DNA of 64,000 nt. Origin: Sphingobacteriales bacterium. Its GTDB lineage: Bacteria > Bacteroidota > Bacteroidia > Chitinophagales > Chitinophagaceae. The stretch lies in NCBI GenBank assembly GCA_016708305.1, contig JADJGB010000008.1:1922001-1986000 (forward strand). Reading direction: 5' to 3'. The notes under the pieces are model-generated. The model was given only the letters and a program-made list of their open reading frames with translations. It searched no databases and was not told the DNA's origin. Every line of letters begins with the position of its first letter. Position 1 is the first letter of the stretch. The position numbers and the translations under genes were made by a program. Below are positions 57,556 to 64,000 of the stretch, piece after piece.

Positions 57556-58142
57556 GTTTTCAAAAATTTTTTTTCTCCTGCTTTGATGGCTACAGCTAAT
57601 CTGTTTTCTTTGGGGGGAATAGGACAGTTGTAAATTCCATCCAGATATGCGCAATAAGGATTATATGCTTTGTTGAAATCCAATTCAATTTTATCGTCTT
57701 TGATATCTGTGATTTTCAGATCAATATATCTGCCGGTTTGATAGGTTTCAATTCCGTTGGTAACATCGCCAAAGGGAAGAAACAAATGATCCCAGTATTC
57801 AGGCTTTTGAATCAATGCCTGTGCCTGATAAACGTACAGCGTGAGCCCCTTGTTGGATATTTTAAAACTTAGTTTTCCGTATTTTCTGTAGGCTTTTGTT
57901 TTTCCGCTTGAAGTGGGCACATTAAACCAGTCGGCGCTTTTAATGGGTTCAAAATTTGCTATCAGGCAGTAAGATTTATTCACCTGGAAAAACTGCATTC
58001 TCTTTTTATCATCACCTTTTATTACTTCATGTGAACTTACATATTCATTCAGGTATTGTTGGGTATTTGTTTTGTATGAAGTTTTTTGAACACCGCAAGC
58101 AGCAATGTTCACAAAAAGTATGATTATCAGAAGGTATTTCAT
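57549..58142 (-). CDS. DUF1684 lipoprotein
   Basis: The signal peptide ends in a lipobox (LLIIILFVNIAACGVQ, Cys near residue 16), so the 197-residue protein should be lipid-anchored. The DUF1684 signature is at the end: DLDFNKAYNPYCAY-like strand, GIYNCPIPPKENRLAVAIKA and GEKKFLKTQ. The function of DUF1684 is unknown. Its ATG overlaps the stop of the ctlX gene by four bases (ATGA-type coupling), which ties it to arginine/citrulline breakdown in this genome. The gene is intact. Confidence 0.85.
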   Translation of the reverse strand: MKYLLIIILFVNIAACGVQKTSYKTNTQQYLNEYVSSHEVIKGDDKKRMQFFQVNKSYCLIANFEPIKSADWFNVPTSSGKTKAYRKYGKLSFKISNKGLTLYVYQAQALIQKPEYWDHLFLPFGDVTNGIETYQTGRYIDLKITDIKDDKIELDFNKAYNPYCAYLDGIYNCPIPPKENRLAVAIKAGEKKFLKTQ

Positions 58143-59083
58143 GCGTTTTTGTTTTTAGGCGATAGAAAAATTTCGGCCATCATGCATCGGGCGCTACCAC
58201 CGCCATTTTGTTCAATAGTATAAAGAGGAGCGTGTAGGATAGAATTAAAAGATTCTAATTTCGCTATCTGCTCTCCTGTTAAGGAATTGAAAGCCTGTGT
58301 TGACATCACTAAAAATTTCTCCCCCGAATTATTCTGCACCTGTAGCATATTGCCTGCAAAATGGTTCATTTGGTCAAAACCGATTTCAATAATTACCTTG
58401 CCGGTTTGCTGAATGGTTTGACGAACCATGTTTTTTTCTTGTTGATTATCAATACTTTCGAGACAAATTACCACAAATTTGTCGGCCACACACATTATTA
58501 CATTGGTATGATATATTTCTTTTTTGTATTGATCGAGGGCTGTGAAAGAAACCGGTTTATAGTGAAATTTCCGGCAAAATTCTTCAAAAACCGATTTATC
58601 GGTTCTGGGCGAAAGGCAGGCATACACAATGCCGTTTTCCCTATCAATTACCATACTTCCTGTGCCTTCCAAAAAAATACCTTTGGTCTCGTAATTTGAA
58701 AAATCGATAACTGAGGCAACTGTAAAACCTGCGGCTACTTTTTCTAAAACACCTTTGTTTCTTTCTTTTCTTCGGTTATTTGCAAACATTGGATAAAGCG
58801 CTACGGTGCCGTCGCCATGATAGGAAACCCAGTTGTTTGGGAAGATTGAATCGGGAGTATGTGGGCTGATGGTATCATCTATTACCAAAACATTTATATC
58901 GTGCTGCCGCAAAAGCGAAACTAAATCATCAAATTCCTGCAGTGCATTTGAATTAACGTTTTCGTCTTCCGATGCTTTTTGAAAAGCATTATTAACGGCA
59001 GTTTCGGCATTGAAGCCAAAAGCCGCAGGTCTGATCATCAGTATATTATTTGTTGTTTGCGTTGATTTTTTTCCATTATTCAA
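58139..59083 (-). CDS. ctlX: Citrulline utilization hydrolase CtlX
   Basis: This 314-residue member of the guanidino-group modifying (amidinotransferase) fold has TPDSIFPNNWVSYHGDGTVA, GIFLEGTGSMVIDRENGIVY, YHTNVIMCVADKFVVICLES and the catalytic cysteine in GGGSARCMMAEIFL. These motifs match CtlX, which hydrolyses citrulline to ornithine. The start at 59083 overlaps the arginine deiminase gene by eight bases. Coupling of the two enzymes would take arginine to citrulline and then ornithine without a phosphorylated intermediate. The gene is intact. Confidence 0.88.
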   Translation of the reverse strand: MNNGKKSTQTTNNILMIRPAAFGFNAETAVNNAFQKASEDENVNSNALQEFDDLVSLLRQHDINVLVIDDTISPHTPDSIFPNNWVSYHGDGTVALYPMFANNRRKERNKGVLEKVAAGFTVASVIDFSNYETKGIFLEGTGSMVIDRENGIVYACLSPRTDKSVFEEFCRKFHYKPVSFTALDQYKKEIYHTNVIMCVADKFVVICLESIDNQQEKNMVRQTIQQTGKVIIEIGFDQMNHFAGNMLQVQNNSGEKFLVMSTQAFNSLTGEQIAKLESFNSILHAPLYTIEQNGGGSARCMMAEIFLSPKNKNA

Positions 59084-60529
59084 ATTTTAATTCATCCCTC
59101 AGCAAAGGCATACTCATACAGTGGTAGCCACCACGTGCGCGCGACAATTCGGCTGAAGGCATTGTTATAAATGTGTCCGTAATGTCGTCGGCAGAAACGC
59201 TTCCTTCTTCTAATTGCTGCAACAAGTCTGTTACATGCACCGATTTAAAACCTGCTTTCTTAAATGCTTCTAATGTTTTATCGTTTCTGTCATAACCTAC
59301 TACCACACCTTCTTTTAATGCCAGTACATTACAACTGTCCGTCCACTGCTCCCGCAAATCAAAGGGAAACTCATTATTGCCGGAGTAAATAAATTTTGTT
59401 CGTTCCCTGCTTTTTAAATCATTCTTGCTCACATCCACCAACAAATCTTCCAGATTATCAAAATAAACTGGTTTTGAAGGGTCGTGCCTGTGAAACTGAA
59501 TGACGCTGATGGATTCATCTTTTTTTGCAGGGTCAAGTACTTTTTGAATATCATCCACGTCTTCATTCTTGACATATTTTTTGGAGAAAGTACCCAGCAT
59601 CACCCACACATTCCTTTTAACATGCGTAAAAATGGTGTCAATATGCATATAATCTCGCTTGCGCGGAATCCTGACAACAGATATTTTCTCTGCTAATTTT
59701 TTTCAAATAATAAATTAATTATCTGATGAGCTGCTTCTGAGCTGGTCCGCTCGCTGATGCCACTCAGTACGTGTTTAGGACTAACCACCATTATGTCGCC
59801 GCCTTCGAGGGTAACGCCTCTGTTTTCCAATCCTTCGGGAGCCAAAAAATGTAGCGCACTTTCTTCCAGTTCAATAATCTTGGGTTGGTACTTTTTGAAA
59901 AAGGGGTGGTTGAAGAAAATATATTTCATCAGCAACGCTTCTCTTGTTCGCGCCTGTTTTGCAGGTTTGTTTAGCAAAATATGGTCTTTTATTACGATCC
60001 CAATATCCCTTGTGAAAATAAAATTAGGCACCGGGGGAAAAAGCATTTCCAACTCGTTGGAAGTGCCGCTGATAAATATTCTTGCTAAATCTGCAGGTGT
60101 ATTGTGCATCAGTTCTTCCTGCACCTCATAGGTGCAGTTTTCTATGGCGCAAACCGATGCCACCAACTTCATTTTTATTCGTTCATCATCCAGAATTTCT
60201 GTTAGCAGTCTTTCGATTTCCACTACTTTATCAGACTGATAAAAGTCATCGCTGAAGGGTTTGAAAAAATTATGGTCATTTTTTTTATCATCTATTTCGG
60301 CTAATCTGCCTTTGATTACTTTTGGATCCAAAAAATAAAGAAGTAATTTAATGTAGTAGTCATACTCTTTTCTGCGGATGGTATCTAAGTGTACAATGTC
60401 TTCAAACAGCCAGTCCTGAGCCTTGGAAGGCACCACCTTTCCCAATCCGCTGTCGGGGCTATGAACCAACAGTCTTCGCAATCTACCTACTTCGGAGGTT
60501 ACATGAATATTTTGTGTATGTTGAGGCAT
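59076..60529 (-). CDS. arcA: Arginine deiminase-family protein (one frameshift)
   Basis: The protein removes the imino group of arginine to give citrulline and ammonia. Motifs of the family are EVGRLRRLLVHSPDSGLGKV, PVPNFIFTRDIGIVI, GVTLEGGDIMVVSPKHVLSG, the histidine block YMHIDTIFTHVKRNVWVMLG and the catalytic cysteine in SRARGGYHCMSMPLLRDE. After INLLFEK one more A near 59704 gives KLAEKISVVRIPRKRDYMHI. The repaired length is 484 residues, longer than classic ArcA (about 410) because of inserts near residues 70-130, as in Bacteroidota homologues. It is first in the operon with ctlX and DUF1684. Confidence 0.88.
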
Positions 60530-60790
60530 AAAAATTTTATTTCTATAAACAGTTCTTCATTCAGGTTTATTGTTACCGAAAAATATATGAGCATTTTTAT
60601 AATTGCAAAGTACAATTAACAACCGTCAGGAACAAAATTAAGATTTTGTATTTAAGTGGCAAACCAACTTGTGGTTATCAATTCAAAAAAATACTTTTGT
60701 GAAGAATGAAAAGGATTCTCGAAGTATCTCAGATTAAAATCCGTAAATAATTGCCAAAGAAATTTCCAAAATGTTTTAGATTGCAGTCGA

Positions 60791-61686
60791 ATGAAAAAAT
60801 CATTTCTGCAATTACATATTGCAATATTATTAGCAGGGTTTACAGGTGTGTTGGGCAAACTGATAACACTCAATGAAGGTTTGCTGGTTTGGTACAGGTT
60901 ATTGATAGCAGGCGCCACACTATGGATATTGATGACGCTTGCTAAAAAAATACAACATGTTTCACCAAAACAAATATTGAGAATATCCGGCATTGGCTTC
61001 CTTTCAGCGTTGCATTGGATGTTTTTTTACGCTTCCATAAAATATGCCAATGTTTCTGTGGGATTAGTATGTCTGTCGGCAGTTGGTTTTTTTTCTTCTA
61101 TTTTAGAACCTTTGATCAATAGGGTGAGGATAAATTTGACTGAACTCGTTTTTGGTATTTTATCCATTTTTGGTATTTATCTGATTTTTCATTTTGACAC
61201 AAAATATAAAACCGGAATCATTTTGGGAATCATTTCTTCCTTTTTTGCGGCATTATTTCCTATTCTGCTCAAATTAGTAATGCGGCAGATAAACATGCAA
61301 ACGGTGCTAACCTGGCAAATGACCGGTGGATTTCTTGCATTATCATTGGTGATGCCGTTTTATTTGAAAGCATTTCCGGTGGCTAGCATTATTCCTTCGT
61401 TAGACGACTTTCTCTGGTTGTTGGTGCTGGCATGGTTATGTTCGGTAGTGGCTTTTCAGTTTTCAATGAATGCTTTGAAAAAACTGTCAGCCTTTACCGT
61501 CAGCCTGTCTTACAATCTGGAACCATTGTATGGAATATTGATGGCTTTTATCTTTTTAAAGAGAACAAAGCATTAAATCAGGGTTTTTATCTTGGCCTTA
61601 CCGTTATTTGCCTTACGTTGATATTACACATGTTTTTGCTCCGAAGAACGCATAGAAAAAATCGTGCAATAAATTCTCAGTTTTAA
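60791..61686 (+). CDS. EamA/DMT-family transporter (one frameshift)
   Basis: About ten membrane helices, in two EamA repeats, start at ATG 60791 (MKKSFLQLHIAILLAGFTGV). Segments include LLVWYRLLIAGATLWILMTL, ALHWMFFYASIKYANVSVGL and LSAFTVSLSYNLEPLYGILM. A missing T near 61557 turns FLKRTKH-stop into FFKENKALNQGFYLGLTVIC and LTLILHMFLLRRTHRKNRAI. The repaired length is 298 residues. The substrate is unknown. The stop overlaps the end of ackA, which converges from the other strand, by four bases. Confidence 0.88.
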
Positions 61687-62892
61687 AGCCCTTTCATCAA
61701 TTCGTAGGTTTCTTTGGCAATTTGCAATTCTTCGTTTGTAGGAATTACCAGAATTTTTATTTCACTGTCAGCCGACTGAATTTCTTCCGGTTGTTTGGGA
61801 TGATTTTTTGCTTCGTTTGCTTCCTCATCCAGCTTTATACCCAGTGCGTCTAACTTTTTACAGGCATATTTTCGGGTTAGGGTATCATTTTCTCCCAGTC
61901 CTGCAGTAAATATCAGGGCATCCACGCCGTTTAGAAGTGCAAAATAAGAACCGATGTACTTTCTGATGCGGTAGCCATACATTTCGTAGCAGAGTTTAGC
62001 GCTTTTGTCGTCTTTATAATACTTTGCCCTTACATCACGCGCATCGCTGCTACCGGCCAGCCCGAGCATTCCACTTTCTTTATACAAAATGTGTTTAACC
62101 TGGTCCAGTGTCATATTCATTTCTTCCATCATGTGAAAAATAATGGAAGGGTCTATGTCTCCGCTTCTGGTACCCATAATGAGCCCGCCCAAAGCGCTGA
62201 AACCCAATGAAGTATCCACGCTGTGCCCGTTTTCATCTATGGCGGTCATGCTGGAACCATTTCCCAAATGTATGGTGATGGCTTTAAGTTTTGGATTGTT
62301 CAGGTATTTTTTGGCTTCGTCATAAACGTATTTGTGGCTGGTGCCATGAAAACCATATACCCTGATTCTGTCTTCGGTATAATATTTTTCGGGAATGGCA
62401 TAGCGAAAAACGTGTTCAGGAATAGTTTGATGAAAAGCGGTATCAAACACGGCTACCTGCATGCCTTTGGGAAAAGCTTTCGGCTGCCTCTACACCCACA
62501 ATATTTGGAGGGTTGTGCAGCGGAGCCAAAGGTATCAGCGCTTTAATGGTTTCTTTTACTTCATCTGTAATTATCTGGGTATGAGAAAATTTTTCACCGC
62601 CATGTACAATTCTGTGTCCTACGGCAGTAATATCCTCCGGTTTGGAAATTACTCCATTTTCGGCATCGGTAAGCAACCGGGAAATGATTTCGAATGCCAC
62701 TGTATGATCGGGTAATTGCTTATCAACAATAATTTCCTTTTCAACATCCCCTTTTACGGTAGTATGCTTAATCCTGCCACCATTAATGGCAATTCTTTCT
62801 GCAAGGCCTTTAGCCAGCATGGTACGTGATTCTATGTCGAAAAGCTGATATTTCAGCGAAGAACTTCCTGCATTAATTACTAAGATGTACAT
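61683..62892 (-). CDS. ackA: Acetate kinase (one frameshift)
   Basis: The enzyme transfers phosphate from acetyl phosphate to ADP. The start is YILVINAGSSSLKYQLFDIE (phosphate-binding NAGSSS). Then GHRIVHGGEKFSHTQII, AVFDTAFHQTIPEHVFRYAI, YGFHGTSHKYVYDEAKKYL and LIMGTRSGDIDPSIIFHMME follow. Near 62485 the frame breaks in an A run: two bases added (or one removed) give AEKAFPKGMQVAVFDTAF. The repaired length is about 403 residues. It lies 19 bases after pta on the same strand, the standard pta-ackA operon. Confidence 0.96.
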
Positions 62893-62911
62893 AGTTGCTG
62901 ATTTCTAATTC

Positions 62912-64000
62912 TTAATTGTCAGTGGATTGAATTGCGGTAATTATAACTGTATTGTAAATGTCCTCAATAGTAGCGCCACGGCTCAGGTCATTAATCGGTT
63001 TGTTCAACCCCTGTAGCATTGGGCCTACAGCTAATGCGCCGGTTTCTCTTTGAACAGCTTTGTAGGTATTGTTGCCGGTATTTAAGTCGGGGAAGATTAA
63101 TACATTGGCTTGCCCGGCTACGGGGGAGTCCGGCAATTTGCTCTTTCCCACTGATGCATCTACTGCTGCATCGTATTGAATCGGCCCTTCGGACAAAATA
63201 TCGGGGCGCATTTCCTTCACAATGGCAGTGGCGGTTCTTACTTTTTCCACATCTTCACCTGTACCCGAAGCGCCCGATGAATAGGAGAGAAGCGCCACCT
63301 TAGGTGTAGTAATTCCGAATGTTTTTGCCGAGTCGGCAGATGAAATGGCTATTTCTGCTAATTGTTCTGCTGTTGGGTTGGGCACAATGGCACAGTCGCC
63401 ATACACCAATACCCTGTCATCGAGCAGCATAAAGAATACTGAAGATACGGTATTGAATCCGGGTTTGGTTTTTACAAACTGTAAAGCCGGTTTGATGGTA
63501 TGAGCTGTGGTATGTGCAGCGCCCGAAACCATTCCGTCTGCATGGCCTTTGTACACCATCATGGTGCCGTAGTAAGATACATCCAGCATCAGGTCTTTTG
63601 CCGAAGTAATATCCAAGCCTTTTGATTTGCGTAATTCAAATAAGGTATTGCTATAGTCTTCGTAGTTAGGACTGGCGAGCGGATTAACAATTTTAATCCT
63701 TTCTTCATCCCAATACAATCCAAGTCTGCTCACTTTGTCTCTCACTTTTTCCGGATCGCCCAGTATCGTAAGATAAACGATCTTGTCTTTAGCTAATTGC
63801 GAAGCAGCAACAATGATTCTTTCATCATTTCCTTCGGGCAATACAATATGTTTTTGTGCCTTTTTGGCATTTACAATTATATTATACTGAAACATTCTGG
63901 GTGTCAGATTTTCGGTTTTCACTGAAACGATTCTTTCGCTCAACGCTTCGGTATCCACCGAAGATTCAAAAAGGTTGATGCTCAGTTTTATTTTATATAG
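62912..64000 (-). CDS. pta: Phosphate acetyltransferase (N-terminus beyond window)
   Basis: The enzyme converts acetyl-CoA and phosphate to acetyl phosphate. The PTA/PTB catalytic domain covers most of what is visible: NAKKAQKHIVLPEGNDERII, KGLDITSAKDLMLDVSYYGT, MVYKGHADGMVSGAAHTTAH, CAIVPNPTAEQLAEIAISSA and ANVLIFPDLNTGNNTYKAVQ. The frame stays open past 63958 to the window edge (KIKLSINLFESSVDTEALSE). That region corresponds to the linker after the regulatory domains of long Pta proteins, so the true start lies outside and the GTG at 63958 is internal. Confidence 0.95.
   Translation of the reverse strand, partial: LYKIKLSINLFESSVDTEALSERIVSVKTENLTPRMFQYNIIVNAKKAQKHIVLPEGNDERIIVAASQLAKDKIVYLTILGDPEKVRDKVSRLGLYWDEERIKIVNPLASPNYEDYSNTLFELRKSKGLDITSAKDLMLDVSYYGTMMVYKGHADGMVSGAAHTTAHTIKPALQFVKTKPGFNTVSSVFFMLLDDRVLVYGDCAIVPNPTAEQLAEIAISSADSAKTFGITTPKVALLSYSSGASGTGEDVEKVRTATAIVKEMRPDILSEGPIQYDAAVDASVGKSKLPDSPVAGQANVLIFPDLNTGNNTYKAVQRETGALAVGPMLQGLNKPINDLSRGATIEDIYNTVIITAIQSTDN

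Noticed and set aside
3355..62485. Programmed ribosomal frameshifting as the cause of the many breaks
   Set aside because: The breaks are at different places in unrelated genes, have no shared slippery site or downstream structure, and mostly look like missing homopolymer bases.
1..64000. CRISPR array, prophage, integrase or conjugation genes
   Set aside because: I saw no regular spaced repeats, cas genes, integrase or phage structural genes.

Overview
The window comes from a Bacteroidota chromosome, most likely Chitinophagales or a near relative. The evidence is low GC, several TAnnTTTG-type -7 promoter boxes (one with a well-spaced TTTG -33 box, ahead of rpsO), DUF3276/PUR-alpha, DUF4252, DUF1684 and DUF2147 proteins, a BlaI/M56 pair, NfeD/flotillin, and house-keeping genes of Bacteroidota type. 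Almost all of it is ordinary chromosome. The accessory pieces are an IS630-type element next to a CfrBI-like restriction-modification pair, a RelE/ParE toxin-antitoxin pair, and a patch of joined gene fragments.

About half of the protein genes, including essential ones (gap, pgk, ispD, glmS, pnp, ackA), are broken by 1-2 base indels. Nearly all of these sit in short homopolymers and most look like a missing base. I read them as consensus errors, not pseudogenes, and give each gene its full repaired extent with the break position. Three genes also contain an in-frame stop that a simple homopolymer slip does not explain.

Layout. 1-6.7 kb: sdaA (cut by the window edge), rarD, tRNA-Glu, gap, a toxin-antitoxin pair, a SHOCT protein, pgk. 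6.8-7.75 kb: fragments of three unrelated genes and a palindrome. 7.9-15 kb: chitinase, folC, restriction-modification pair, IS630 element, TonB-like protein. 15-22 kb: ispD, acyltransferase, Gfo/Idh/MocA oxidoreductase, tRNA-Gln, mdh, rRNA methyltransferase, exonuclease/GIY-YIG fusion, then a gene-free stretch with three hairpins. 22-30 kb: groES-groEL, an NRAMP-like transporter, a murein-peptide pair (NlpC/P60 peptidase and dipeptide epimerase), an ABC-F ATPase. 30-36.5 kb: an ECF sigma/anti-sigma/DUF4252 operon, an ATP-grasp-like protein, an ABC exporter, DUF3276 and a gene-poor stretch. 36.5-41.2 kb: FAD oxidoreductase with a membrane adenylate cyclase, then an HD phosphohydrolase and a YitT protein. 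41.2-54 kb: glmS, a GroES-like protein, M56/BlaI, a Crp/Fnr regulator, miaE, NfeD-flotillin, rpsO, pnp. 54-64 kb: rhlE, a second Gfo/Idh/MocA protein, an RmlD-like reductase, an overlapping arginine deiminase-ctlX-DUF1684 operon, an EamA transporter, ackA and pta (runs off the right edge).

Functional groups visible here are central carbon metabolism (gap, pgk, mdh, ackA-pta), murein precursor supply and recycling (glmS, dipeptide epimerase, NlpC/P60), arginine/citrulline breakdown, a likely cAMP module (cyclase, HD hydrolase, Crp/Fnr) and chitin use. Most of these link neighbours by inference from order and spacing only.
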